A stretch of DNA of 64,000 nt from contig NZ_AAXY01000003.1 in NCBI RefSeq assembly GCF_000169375.1, forward strand, positions 186,001 through 250,000, in the 5' to 3' direction. The notes under the pieces were generated by a model that saw only the letters and a list, made by a program, of their open reading frames with translations, was not told the DNA's origin and did not search any database. The position numbers and the translations under genes are program-made. Position 1 is the stretch's first letter. Each line of letters opens with the position of its first letter. The DNA is from Marinobacter sp. ELB17. Lineage in GTDB: Bacteria; Pseudomonadota; Gammaproteobacteria; Pseudomonadales; Oleiphilaceae. Of the stretch, positions 48,079-56,931 are shown one piece after another.

Positions 48079-48483
48079 TCAGTGAAGCAGGCTGCCGCGA
48101 TTGCGCTCTGAAATCTGAGTGTTCAATGTCCAAAAATCGTACAGAACACCCACCAGAAAAAGGCCGCCGGTAAGCAGGTAAAGAACTCCGGTTATCCATT
48201 TCCCCATGTACATCCGATGCAGACCCAGCAAACCGGTAAACGTCAGCAGTAACCAGCTTATATTGTAACTGACGGGGCCTTCGGCAAAGCGGTAATCGGC
48301 TTCTTCATCCATACTTGGAATCAGGAAAAGGTCGACGATCCAGCCCACCAGAAACAGACCAAATGTGAAAAACCAGATGGTGCCGGTAATCGGCTTGCCG
48401 TAATAAAAACGGTGCGCGCCCAGAAAGCCAAAAATCCAGAGCAGATAGCCAAAAAATCTACTGTGTGTATCCGGTTTTTGCAT
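48079..48483 (-). CDS. TM2-domain membrane protein
   Basis: A 134-residue protein with two TM2 units, each a pair of helices with the hallmark GxLGAHRFYxGK and GLLGLHRMYMGKWITGVLYLLTGGLFLVG followed by a DxF-type end. Function of TM2 proteins is unknown in bacteria. The ATG at 48483 starts directly before the first TM2 unit; the frame continues upstream through a 12-bp repeat array that would add RALARALSKALS, less likely to be real protein. Confidence 0.8.
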   Translation of the reverse strand: MQKPDTHSRFFGYLLWIFGFLGAHRFYYGKPITGTIWFFTFGLFLVGWIVDLFLIPSMDEEADYRFAEGPVSYNISWLLLTFTGLLGLHRMYMGKWITGVLYLLTGGLFLVGVLYDFWTLNTQISERNRGSLLH

Positions 48484-48499
48484 AGCGTTCTCGATAGAT

Positions 48500-48547
48500 A
48501 GTGCTTTAGACAGCGCTCTAGCAAGCGCTCTCAACAGTGGTCTAAAT
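48500..48547. repeat. Four 12-bp degenerate tandem repeats upstream of the TM2 gene
   Basis: Units at 48500, 48512, 48524 and 48536 follow AG(T/C)G(C/G)T(T/C)TANAC-like sequence. The period is exactly 12 and the frame stays open through them, so on the minus strand they encode (K/R)AL(A/S) repeats joined to the TM2 protein if an upstream start is used. Confidence 0.7.
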
Positions 48548-48575
48548 TGGCATGAACGCTTGATGCCTCGCCCAG

Positions 48576-49397
48576 TTATGACTCTACATGTGCCTGAGTT
48601 GGTGCCGAATCAACCCCCGCCAGAGCAACCACACCGCTCTGGATGACTTCTCCCTTGCGCCACAAACGCCACTCTCCGGGCTGATACACATCCCACTGTT
48701 CATCAGAGGTCAGAGGTTCGGTGACCACCACGCTAACGATGTCATTGGGGGTGGTCTCTGCTTCAAAGTCTACGGTCACGTCGGTGTCTTTCAGGCGCGC
48801 CGGCCCAAAAGGTGCACGACGGGTAATGCTGGCCATTTTGGTGGAGCAAAAGGTGAACAGCCAATCGCCGTTGCTGAGCAAAAGATTGAATACGCCTTGG
48901 CGGGCGTAGGCTGCCGACAGCTGAACCAACTGGTCCACCGTATCCTGCTCGGTGCTGTGGCGGTCGCTGTTATTGCGCAAATGATTTAGTAAATCACAGA
49001 ACAGGGCTTCACTGTCGGTACTGCCAACGGCCTCATAAAACCCCGGCTTCGCGCTAAAATCCGACAGCTGGCCATTGTGAGCGAACACCCAGTAACGGCC
49101 CCAGAGTTCACGCATGAACGGGTGGGTGTTGGCCAGGCAAATGTCACCCACATTCGCTTGGCGAATATGGCACAGTGCCACTTCGCTTTTAATGGGATGG
49201 GTTTGTACCACCTCGGCAATGCGGGAATTGGCACTGGCGTCTACATCGTGAAATGCCCGTACGCCCTTGCCTTCATAAAAAGCCACGCCCCAGCCATCTT
49301 TGTGGGGCCCGGTGTCGCCGCCACGGCGGGTCAGGCCGGTGAAGCTGAAACACAGATCAGTCGGGGTGTTGGCACTCATCGCCAGCAGTTCACACAT
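48576..49397 (-). CDS. Class II glutamine amidotransferase (YafJ-like)
   Basis: A 273-residue Ntn-hydrolase. Met1 is followed by the nucleophile Cys2 (MCELLAMSANTPTDLCFSF), as required after Met removal. GGDTGPHKDGWGVAFYE, CHIRQANVG and the YWVFAHNGQL block form the glutamine site. It has no attached synthase domain, like YafJ, so its ammonia acceptor is unknown. Monocistronic, divergent from nfeD. Confidence 0.9.
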   Translation of the reverse strand: MCELLAMSANTPTDLCFSFTGLTRRGGDTGPHKDGWGVAFYEGKGVRAFHDVDASANSRIAEVVQTHPIKSEVALCHIRQANVGDICLANTHPFMRELWGRYWVFAHNGQLSDFSAKPGFYEAVGSTDSEALFCDLLNHLRNNSDRHSTEQDTVDQLVQLSAAYARQGVFNLLLSNGDWLFTFCSTKMASITRRAPFGPARLKDTDVTVDFEAETTPNDIVSVVVTEPLTSDEQWDVYQPGEWRLWRKGEVIQSGVVALAGVDSAPTQAHVES

Positions 49398-49564
49398 AAC
49401 GCAGTTTTACCCTCGGCAAATCAGACATAATTCAAATATACAGCGTTTGGGCGGCACGCGTCCTGCGAACCCCAATTCATTCCATGGCAGCAGCTCCCAA
49501 TTTGGGTACAATTAAGACTGATTTACGAATTTACGCTCATAACGCATACCCCACGGAACTCACT

Positions 49565-50023
49565 ATGGAATGGAGTATTACCCACCTTTGGCTGATTCTG
49601 GCGCTCTTGCTGGGCCTGGCCGAGCTGACATCCGGCGTTATGGTGCTGTTGGCCCTGGCGATTGCCGCTGCATTTACGGCGGTACTGGCGTTTTTCGGCT
49701 TTTCCCTGGAGTGGCAATTGTTGGGAATGGGCTTATTTTCGGGCATCCTGGTGCCCGTTGTCGTTCGCTGGCTGAAGCCGCGTTTCTCGCCTAAAGGCGT
49801 AGCCTACGGCACGACCGGCACTGGCGTAGATCAGGGAAAGCAATTCAGCAGTTTGCGCCGTGATTTTGACGACGCCACCGGCATAAAAGTCAACGGTGAC
49901 TTCTATCGCTTGCGGGTACAATCGGGCGGACAAACCGAACTGCCAGAGGGCACAGCACTTATTTTTGACCACTTCGATGGCACCACCGCCATTGTTGAAC
50001 TTGCAACCCCCAAGGACCTGTAA
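49565..50023 (+). CDS. NfeD-like membrane protein (short form)
   Basis: A 152-residue protein: two or three N-terminal helices (to about residue 75) and a C-terminal OB-fold domain (KVNGDFYRLRVQSGG). It lacks the ClpP-like protease part of long NfeD. ATG at 49565 begins at the first helix. It is two bases upstream of the SPFH gene, the classical nfeD-stomatin pair, which acts together in membrane microdomains and quality control. Confidence 0.88.
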   Translation: MEWSITHLWLILALLLGLAELTSGVMVLLALAIAAAFTAVLAFFGFSLEWQLLGMGLFSGILVPVVVRWLKPRFSPKGVAYGTTGTGVDQGKQFSSLRRDFDDATGIKVNGDFYRLRVQSGGQTELPEGTALIFDHFDGTTAIVELATPKDL

Positions 50024-50025
50024 CT

Positions 50026-51060
50026 ATGGAACAGTTTCTAACCCCCGGGCTGGTTATCAGCCTGATTGTTGTCGCCATTGGCATTTTTATCATTACCAAA
50101 GGCTTGGTGATTGTGCGCCAGTCTGAAGTGATGGTGATCGAGCGCTTGGGCTCTTTTAACCGGATTCTGGAAAGCGGCGTGAACATTATTATTCCGTTCA
50201 TCGAACGGCCGCGCGCCATCACCATGATCCGCTATTTGCGCAGCGGCCAAGATTACCAGGCCGTGATGAGTGATGAGGCACGCATCGACCGGCGCGAAAC
50301 CGTGATGGATTTTCCCGGCCAGCCGGTGGTCACCACTGACAACGTAACCGTGTCGATCAACGGCGCCCTGTATTATCAGATTATCGATCCGCGCCGCGCC
50401 GTGTATGAAGTAGCCAACATGAGCCAGGCGGTGGAAGTGTTGGCCAAAACCACCCTGCGTTCTGTGGTGGGCAAAATGGAGTTGGATAAGCTGTTTGAGT
50501 CCCGCGCTGAAGTCAACAACGCCATTCAGGCCGAAATGGAAGAGCCTGCGTCCAAATGGGGGGTAAAACTGACTCGGGTAGAAGTGCAGGACATCAGCAT
50601 GCCCGAAGAAGTAGAAGAGGCCATGCGCCTGCAGATGGCCGCCGAGCGTAAACGTCGTGCCACGGTGACCGAAGCCGAGGGTGAAAAAACTGCCGCCATC
50701 GCCAAGGCCCAAGGCCAGCGCGAAGCGGCCATCCTGAACGCCCAGGGCGACAAAGAATCCGCCATTTTGCGGGCCCAGGGCGAGCAGGAGTCCATTCGCC
50801 TGGTGTTGAGCGCCATCGGCGACACCGAAGACAACAAGCAAACCGTTATCGGCTATTTACTGGGGCAAAGCTACATCAAGGTGTTGCCCAATATGGCCAA
50901 AGACGGCGAGCGGGTGTTCGTGCCTTACGAGTCATCTGCGCTGCTGGGCTCTATGGGCATGTTCCGCGACCTGGCGGGCAGCCCGGAAGATGCGGTGCGT
51001 AGCTCCCTGAAAAAGGATGGCCTGCGCGCCGGAATGCTGGGATCCTCTGGCCAGGCCTGA
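50026..51060 (+). CDS. qmcA: SPFH/stomatin-like protein (QmcA type)
   Basis: A 344-residue membrane-anchored SPFH protein: one N-terminal helix (residues 8-28), the SPFH domain (VIVRQSEVMVIERLGSFNRILESGVNIIIPF) and a long coiled coil with alternating Ala/Glu repeats (AEGEKTAAIAKAQGQREAAILNAQGDKESAILRAQGEQES). It matches QmcA/paraslipin-type proteins. Paired with NfeD; the two likely form an FtsH-associated membrane scaffold. Confidence 0.88.
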   Translation: MEQFLTPGLVISLIVVAIGIFIITKGLVIVRQSEVMVIERLGSFNRILESGVNIIIPFIERPRAITMIRYLRSGQDYQAVMSDEARIDRRETVMDFPGQPVVTTDNVTVSINGALYYQIIDPRRAVYEVANMSQAVEVLAKTTLRSVVGKMELDKLFESRAEVNNAIQAEMEEPASKWGVKLTRVEVQDISMPEEVEEAMRLQMAAERKRRATVTEAEGEKTAAIAKAQGQREAAILNAQGDKESAILRAQGEQESIRLVLSAIGDTEDNKQTVIGYLLGQSYIKVLPNMAKDGERVFVPYESSALLGSMGMFRDLAGSPEDAVRSSLKKDGLRAGMLGSSGQA

Positions 51061-51088
51061 GGTTTTGTTGCACTTGACTTGTTGGGCC

Positions 51089-51682
51089 TTAGCCCAGCAG
51101 GTTGTCTAACGGCTGGTCGTAGCTGGGGGCAAATACTTCCAGAAAATACGCCACTTCGGGCAAGGTTTCTTCCGTCAGCCGCCGGTGTATCTGCGCCGCG
51201 GCTGGCTCGAACTCGCGATTTCCTGCCGCCACTTCCGCGCGGCATTTTAGCCACGCCGATAACCGGTCTGCGGCTTTGATCAGCTTTTTCTCTTCCTCAC
51301 CTAAAGCAGATTCCTGCACATAGGGCGCAAACACCTTTTGTAAATGTGGCGGCAATAACGCCAGCAGTTCGGCCTCAGCTTTGTGCTCAATGTCTCCAAA
51401 CGCCTGGCGCATCACCTTCGAGTGGTATTTTACCGGTGTCGGCAAATCCCCGGTAATCACCTCGGTGGCATCGTGGTAAAGCGCCGCCGCCGCAATACGG
51501 TCGGCGTTCACCGAACCACCAAACTGTTCATTACGGATCAACGCCAGGGCGTGGGCCAGAGTCGCGACTTCCCAGGAATGGGTAGCGACGTTTTCATCAA
51601 TAGCGTTACGCATCAAGCCCCAACGCTTTATCCAGCGCAGGCGGGAAATATAGGCAAAAAAGTGGCTCACAGGGCGGTTCAT
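51089..51682 (-). CDS. yfbR: HD-domain 5'-deoxynucleotidase
   Basis: A 197-residue YfbR-type nucleotidase that dephosphorylates dNMPs. Metal-binding HD residues are seen in ATHSWEVATLAHALAL and ALYHDATEVITGDLPTPVKY, and the C-terminal KAADRLSAWLKC has the closing Asp. Length and motif order match E. coli YfbR. It starts five bases after the DUF748 gene stop, so it is in the same unit. Confidence 0.9.
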   Translation of the reverse strand: MNRPVSHFFAYISRLRWIKRWGLMRNAIDENVATHSWEVATLAHALALIRNEQFGGSVNADRIAAAALYHDATEVITGDLPTPVKYHSKVMRQAFGDIEHKAEAELLALLPPHLQKVFAPYVQESALGEEEKKLIKAADRLSAWLKCRAEVAAGNREFEPAAAQIHRRLTEETLPEVAYFLEVFAPSYDQPLDNLLG

Positions 51683-51687
51683 ATTGG

Positions 51688-54423
51688 CTAGCGGGCGTCC
51701 AGAGTGAAATTTACGGCAATATTGCCATTGGCATCCACGCTGGCATCGGTTTCGGGTGCGCGCACGAAGATCTGTTTCGGGTTTACACCGTGAGTATTCA
51801 CCAGTAACTGGCGCAAAGCCATGGCGCGGCTGTCAGCAAGGGCGCCAGGTGACTGTGCACCGGCGCCGGTGTCGACCTCAGGCGCTACTGCGCCGCGAAT
51901 ACTCAGAATAAGCTCTGGTTTCTGGTTCAAAACCTGCGCCAATGCCGCCAGCTTTTGGGTGCTGGCCTCGGTCAGCTCGACACCACCCGGCGCAAAGCTG
52001 ACCTGTTGCATCTGTTCACCACCCAGACCGGCAATATCTGCCAACGTGCCTATCAGTGCAAACGGCGAGGTGGCCGCTTTTGTCAGCACGTTGACAAAGG
52101 CACGCATCATTACCTTGCCCATCTGAAATTCGGGGTCTGCCAAATCGCCGTTTACCGGCACGTTTAATTCAATCACATTATTGCCGTCGCGCAGCAACGC
52201 CAGCCCCAGCTTGATGGATACGCCAACCGCCTGCTCGCTGGGCATGGGTTGGCCCAATTCCAAACGGTTCAAAATAATCTGATTTGAGGCATTAATACGG
52301 GTGCCCTGTAGCTGATAGTCCAGCTTAAGATCCAGTTTGCCGCCGGCTATGCCGTACCCCAGATAACGGCCGGAATAGGGTGACAGGCGCGGCAACTCCA
52401 AGTTTTCCAGATTTAACACCAAGTCACTTTGCTGGTCGGTACCCAATGTGGCGATAGAGCCGCTCATATCGAGATTGCCCACCTGATTAACCTTACCTTT
52501 TAAGCTCACCCTGCCCTGCTGTGGCGGAATATTACTCAAACCACTGAGGTTGCCCTGAAGCTGCCCGAAGCGGGTAGTCAGTTCGGGTTTCAGAGTGCGG
52601 TCGGTGTAGTCCACATCGGCGTTGTCTAACTGCAACTCGCCAATTCGAAATATGAAGCCCTGGTTTTCATTAGCATCCGCAGCAGCCGGCTTGCCTGCCG
52701 GAGCCAGCGTTAACAGATTGGTGATGTCGTGACTGCCATCGTCGTTGCGAATGATGTTCGCGGCAAGGTCGATCAGCGTTACGCGGCCAATTTCCAGGCG
52801 GGCCGGGTTCACGTTGTACTCAATGGGCGCCAACTGCAGCGTCTGCCAAGCCAGCAGTGGTTGGCTATTGCCGGGCAACCGGGTTTCCAGACCGGTCACC
52901 GAAGCACTGCCGTTAAAAGTGCCGGTCAGAGGTAAACGTTGCTGGTCCAGATTCAGGCTGCCATCGACTGACAGCAGCCCCGCCGGTAACTCTAATGCCA
53001 TGCGCTGTTGCACGTAAGGCGCGAACGCAGGCAGTGCCAACTCAGTGCCCACAATGGCCATTTCCAGATTAAATGGCCGCGTGGTGAACTGGCCATTCAC
53101 CTCCAGACTACCGCCGCTGGCCAGAACGGCTTCTGCACGGTAATTTACCGGCTCGTCAAAGCGGTCCGTAAATGGCCCCAGGCTCAGGTTCAGGCCATTC
53201 AGTTGCAACTCTGCAGCATTAGCAGGCACTTGGTCGCGCCAGCTTAACTGACCATCGCGAATGTCCACTCCGGCCACCAACCAGCGAAATCCCGGGCCGC
53301 TGTCGTACTGCCCAGAACGGCTAGCCAAGCCGTCGCCCGCGGGCCGGACGCCAGCAACCAGCCAGTCGATGTCACCGTTGGCGCTGCGGTTCAGGCTCAG
53401 TTCCGACCCGTCGAACTCGATCTTGCCTGCCTTTATTCGCCTGGCGGCAAGATCAAAACGAATCTGGTCGACAGTAAGGGCACCGCTGCGGAAGGCTACT
53501 TCACTAGGCTCGGCCGCTAAAGCCAGGGTCGCATCATCAAAAGTTAGCTTGCCGTGCTGGGTCAGCAACTCCATGGGCTGCGCTGCCTGCCATTGGTAAT
53601 CGGTACTAAGGCTGATTCGGCCGGACCGCAACTGGTAGGGCATATAGGGCGCTAGCAGGTAAGACAGCACGCCCGGCCCCAGGTTATCAATACTCAGACT
53701 GCCGCGGGAATACATCGGGTCTACCTCAAAACTGCCCTGCCAGCTCAACGCTTGTTGGTCCAGCACGGCCTCCAGCCGATATTGGCCAATATCGCCGGGC
53801 CGGACCCAGGTCGCCAAATTCTGCAAACTGAAGGTAAGCGGTGTTATGCGAAACTCAACGCTGTCGTTCTGGCTGTTGTTTTGACTAAAGTCACGCAACA
53901 CCAGCGTGCCCGCACTCAAGTCACCCTGCTGCAAATAGATGCGAAGACTGCTCGGCCCGGTATCGCTCTGAATATCAGGAGTGTCTGCCGGCTGCCCGGC
54001 GCGGGCTGGAGCTTGTTGCCAGTCACGCAGCAGGTTCAACTGCCCGCTTGCCAACACATCCAGCCGCAACATGGGTTGTTCCAGCTCGACAGCCTGAAAA
54101 CCGGTGGTACCGTTAAACAGGTCAAACGCGTTCAGATTCACATAAAGCCGCTGAAAGGCCAGCACTGGCTCGCCGCTTGCGTCGTTGGCCTGAAGATTCT
54201 GCAGCTCTGCACTGAACGTAAAGGGATTGGCGTGTACCTCGCCTACCGTTGCCTGCCAGCCCAGCTGCTGCTGGGCGTAGTGCGGCAAGTTTTTCTGCAC
54301 CCACCAGGGCAACAGCAGAAAACCGCCCAGCGCGTAACACAGCAACAGAACGATCAACACAACCACAGCCAACCTTGGCCACAGTCTGTGTTGACGAATC
54401 TGGCGAACAGGGCGCTCGGCCAC
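51688..54423 (-). CDS. Large DUF748 (AsmA-like) envelope protein
   Basis: A 911-residue protein with one N-terminal membrane helix (about residues 14-38) and a long periplasmic body of AsmA/DUF748-type repeats (LQANDASGEPVLAFQRLYVNLNAFDLFNG, then repeated beta-rich blocks). The last 90 residues resemble an OmpA-like peptidoglycan-contact region (LADSRAMALRQLLVNTHGVNPKQIFVRAPETD). The start is set at a GTG (54423) with AAGGAG six bases upstream, instead of an ATG 16 codons earlier. AsmA-like proteins are implicated in lipid transfer across the periplasm. Confidence 0.85.
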   Translation of the reverse strand: MAERPVRQIRQHRLWPRLAVVVLIVLLLCYALGGFLLLPWWVQKNLPHYAQQQLGWQATVGEVHANPFTFSAELQNLQANDASGEPVLAFQRLYVNLNAFDLFNGTTGFQAVELEQPMLRLDVLASGQLNLLRDWQQAPARAGQPADTPDIQSDTGPSSLRIYLQQGDLSAGTLVLRDFSQNNSQNDSVEFRITPLTFSLQNLATWVRPGDIGQYRLEAVLDQQALSWQGSFEVDPMYSRGSLSIDNLGPGVLSYLLAPYMPYQLRSGRISLSTDYQWQAAQPMELLTQHGKLTFDDATLALAAEPSEVAFRSGALTVDQIRFDLAARRIKAGKIEFDGSELSLNRSANGDIDWLVAGVRPAGDGLASRSGQYDSGPGFRWLVAGVDIRDGQLSWRDQVPANAAELQLNGLNLSLGPFTDRFDEPVNYRAEAVLASGGSLEVNGQFTTRPFNLEMAIVGTELALPAFAPYVQQRMALELPAGLLSVDGSLNLDQQRLPLTGTFNGSASVTGLETRLPGNSQPLLAWQTLQLAPIEYNVNPARLEIGRVTLIDLAANIIRNDDGSHDITNLLTLAPAGKPAAADANENQGFIFRIGELQLDNADVDYTDRTLKPELTTRFGQLQGNLSGLSNIPPQQGRVSLKGKVNQVGNLDMSGSIATLGTDQQSDLVLNLENLELPRLSPYSGRYLGYGIAGGKLDLKLDYQLQGTRINASNQIILNRLELGQPMPSEQAVGVSIKLGLALLRDGNNVIELNVPVNGDLADPEFQMGKVMMRAFVNVLTKAATSPFALIGTLADIAGLGGEQMQQVSFAPGGVELTEASTQKLAALAQVLNQKPELILSIRGAVAPEVDTGAGAQSPGALADSRAMALRQLLVNTHGVNPKQIFVRAPETDASVDANGNIAVNFTLDAR

Positions 54424-54578
54424 AGAGGTCTCCTTGAAAGAAATTCGATGTATTGGAAGGATAGACGCCAAACAGGTCCTTTGTCAGCTCTCGTGAACCC
54501 GATAAGGTCCCGTTTCGTATACGTCCTGCGATATAATGCCGGCAAGGCACACGCACACACGCCAAATGAGGAAGGTTG

Positions 54579-55226
54579 ATGGACATCGGAGATATGCGCC
54601 GGGATTTCGAAAGCGACGGTCTGGATCGGGACCAACTGGATGACAACCCTATCCAACAGTTTCAAATCTGGTTTGAAGATGCTCGGAAAGCTGACATTCT
54701 GGAACCCAATGCCATGTCGCTAGCCACCGCCGGCAACGATGGCCTGCCCGATTTGCGTACCGTGTTGCTGAAATACTTCGACGACAGCGGTTTTGTATTC
54801 TATACCAATTATGGCAGTCGTAAGGCTCGTGAAATGGAGCAGAATCCACAAGCTGCCCTGTTGTTTCCTTGGTTGGGCCTGAATCGCCAAGTGCGCATTC
54901 AGGGCAAAGTCGAAAAAGTCAGCAAAACCGAGTCCTTGCGTTATTTCGCCTCGCGCCCCCGCGGCAGCCAGATTGGCGCTTGGGTGTCAGAGCAAAGCAA
55001 GGCCATTACCTCCCGCGGGCTGCTGGAGCAGAAAGTCGCGGAAATAAAACGCAAGTTTAGTGACGGTGAAGTGCCACTGCCTAATTTTTGGGGTGGTTTT
55101 CGGGTGGTGCCCCACAGTATCGAGTTCTGGCAGGGTCGCCCCAGCCGCCTTCACGATCGGTTCGAATATAACCGAACTGAACAAGGCGGTGATAAAACTT
55201 GGACCATCGAAAGGTTGCAACCCTGA
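54579..55226 (+). CDS. pdxH: Pyridoxamine/pyridoxine 5'-phosphate oxidase
   Basis: A 215-residue FMN enzyme making PLP. RTVLLKYFDDSGFVFYTNYGSRKAREM, RQVRIQGKVEKVS, YFASRPRGSQIGAWVSEQS and the C-terminal GGFRVVPHSIEFWQGRPSRLHDR match PdxH. Its stop is followed directly by the GTG of the next gene. Divergent from the DUF748 gene. Confidence 0.95.
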   Translation: MDIGDMRRDFESDGLDRDQLDDNPIQQFQIWFEDARKADILEPNAMSLATAGNDGLPDLRTVLLKYFDDSGFVFYTNYGSRKAREMEQNPQAALLFPWLGLNRQVRIQGKVEKVSKTESLRYFASRPRGSQIGAWVSEQSKAITSRGLLEQKVAEIKRKFSDGEVPLPNFWGGFRVVPHSIEFWQGRPSRLHDRFEYNRTEQGGDKTWTIERLQP

Positions 55227-55988
55227 GTGACACCGACTGTATGGCTGTGCCATCAAACCACCAGCACTCACCTGGAACTGCCATCTTGGTTAAATGCCGG
55301 TGAATATAACAGGGCTGTGCATTGTAGCGACGCTCGGCGTGCCGAGTTTCTCAGTAGCCGTTGGTTGATTCGTCAGGCACTGGCGGGTGCCAGCGGCGAA
55401 ACGCCTAGTGCGTGCTCCCCATGTATGGGGCGACCTACAGAATCGCAGTACCCTCCTGAATGGCGGCTGTCGCTCAGCCACAGCAACGGAATAGGGGCCT
55501 GCGCGACCAACCTGCAAGGAGAGGTAGGCCTGGACATTGAGCCCTGTCAGCGCCGCCCAAACTGGCAGAAAGTCGTGCAGCGCTGGTTTTCACCGGTTGA
55601 ACAGGAATGGCTGCTGGCCCAAGACGACGCCTTGGAATTTCTGAAAGTATGGACGCTGAAAGAAGCCTGGCTAAAAGCCACCGGCCGCGGCATTGCCGGC
55701 AATCTGCAAACCCTGGAGGTGCGCCGCGGGTTCGAAGTTTACGGCGACCGGTGCGACAACACTCGGCCATGGCAGGCCTGCTGCATCTATGTAGACGGCT
55801 TTTTGGTCACTCTGGTGTATCGCCGATTGGCGGTAGAGGCACCTGAAACGCCCCTTACCTGGCCTCCCATCCTCTTGCTGGAACCGCCCCTGGATGACTA
55901 CAGGCTCACGCCGGCCGATACTTTGGGCTCCATCTGGGAACCCCTGCTCCAGCGCCCAATACGTTCTATGGCGTCTCGCGGCAGCTGA
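55227..55988 (+). CDS. 4'-phosphopantetheinyl transferase (Sfp type)
   Basis: A 253-residue enzyme that loads carrier proteins with phosphopantetheine. Key Mg/CoA residues appear in EVGLDIEPCQRR and in the FLKVWTLKEAWLKATGRG block with the catalytic Glu and Lys. The size and domain spread are those of Sfp/AcpT-type enzymes. GTG start immediately after the pdxH stop (zero-base gap). Carrier partner not in the window. Confidence 0.88.
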   Translation: MTPTVWLCHQTTSTHLELPSWLNAGEYNRAVHCSDARRAEFLSSRWLIRQALAGASGETPSACSPCMGRPTESQYPPEWRLSLSHSNGIGACATNLQGEVGLDIEPCQRRPNWQKVVQRWFSPVEQEWLLAQDDALEFLKVWTLKEAWLKATGRGIAGNLQTLEVRRGFEVYGDRCDNTRPWQACCIYVDGFLVTLVYRRLAVEAPETPLTWPPILLLEPPLDDYRLTPADTLGSIWEPLLQRPIRSMASRGS

Positions 55989-56045
55989 TCTTAAACAACT
56001 GATCCTGCGTATCTAATCCGGAAAGAAGTAAACCGGAGAGTCACT

Positions 56046-56351
56046 TTGCGTATTACCCTAGAACAACTGAAAAATCGCAACAATGCTAGCATCGAGCTGA
56101 TGGAAATACTTTCGCTGGAAGGCCAGAGCTACATGGCTCGGCTTACGGTAGATGACCAACAAATGATTCTGTCTGATGAGCGCGGCACCACCATGCAGTT
56201 TCGCAGCACGTGGCACGCCCAGGACATACTGGGCAGTTTCCACATACTTGAAACTCAAGTGGTTCATGTATCGGCATACAATGAAATGGTGGGCATGGAA
56301 CCTAGCAGCGCTGAACCGCTGAGGGTTCGGGTACAGAGGCAAAAGCCGTGA
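56046..56351 (+). CDS. Small conserved protein (DUF6482-like)
   Basis: A 101-residue protein that resembles the small DUF6482 group: EILSLEGQSYMARL, followed by a strand-rich middle and QDILGSFHILETQVVHVSAYNEMVG. Start is a TTG with GGAGAG nearby; no better ATG exists. Overlaps the next gene by four bases. Function unknown. Confidence 0.6.
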   Translation: MRITLEQLKNRNNASIELMEILSLEGQSYMARLTVDDQQMILSDERGTTMQFRSTWHAQDILGSFHILETQVVHVSAYNEMVGMEPSSAEPLRVRVQRQKP

Positions 56352-56803
56352 TTGCGGTGGCCCGACTGGCCATCTTTGTTGGCTTGGCCGGCCTGGTTCC
56401 TTTCATCAGCGCGGTTCTGGCGCTGTTTTTTATGCCCCATCACAGCCTATTGGTCAGCAGCTGGTTTTACATGTATAGCGCCGGGATATTGGCCTTTATG
56501 GCGGGCGTTTACTGGACAATCGCGCTGCAGCGTGAAGATCGCTGCTACCCGATGTCGCCGTTAGTGTCGATGTTATTCAGTCAGATATTTTTTATTGCGG
56601 CAGGCGTGGGTTTATTAGTGTCCTCGCCGTGGAAAGCGGTACTGTTCACACTGGCATTTTTGGGGTTGTATCTGGTAGACGCACGCTGGATGAAGATTTA
56701 CTGGCCAGCGTGGTATCTTCGCTTGCGCTTGGGGCTAACGCTGACAGTGGTGGTATGTCAGGTGATCGTAGCCACCTGGTTCTTCGCCGTGCATTACGGC
56801 TAA
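56348..56803 (+). CDS. DUF3429 membrane protein
   Basis: A 151-residue protein with four or five helices, fitting DUF3429 (GLAGLVPFISAVLA, then YSAGILAFMAGVYW, VDARWMKIYWPAWYLRLRLGLT). Starts with GTG overlapping the previous stop, so the two are a unit. Function unknown; no ligand motif seen. Confidence 0.75.
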   Translation: MIAVARLAIFVGLAGLVPFISAVLALFFMPHHSLLVSSWFYMYSAGILAFMAGVYWTIALQREDRCYPMSPLVSMLFSQIFFIAAGVGLLVSSPWKAVLFTLAFLGLYLVDARWMKIYWPAWYLRLRLGLTLTVVVCQVIVATWFFAVHYG

Positions 56804-56868
56804 TTTCCCAGAACCAAGTGGTTCACTTCGCAGAAAAAGATCTGCGCTAACTTTCTCATCAACCCGGG

Positions 56869-56931
56869 GCACACTTTAACTCAGAGCATATTTTAACCCA
56901 CAGCGCACTTTAACCGAGAGCGCACTGCTCG
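56869..56931. repeat. 17-bp degenerate tandem repeats overlapping the 3' end of ask
   Basis: Units at 56869, 56886 and 56903 and a partial fourth at 56920 share GC(A/G)(C/T)A(C/T)TTTAACNNA(G/C)A. The third and partial fourth units contain the ask stop codon and last codons, so the array was captured at, or grew from, the gene end. Confidence 0.65.
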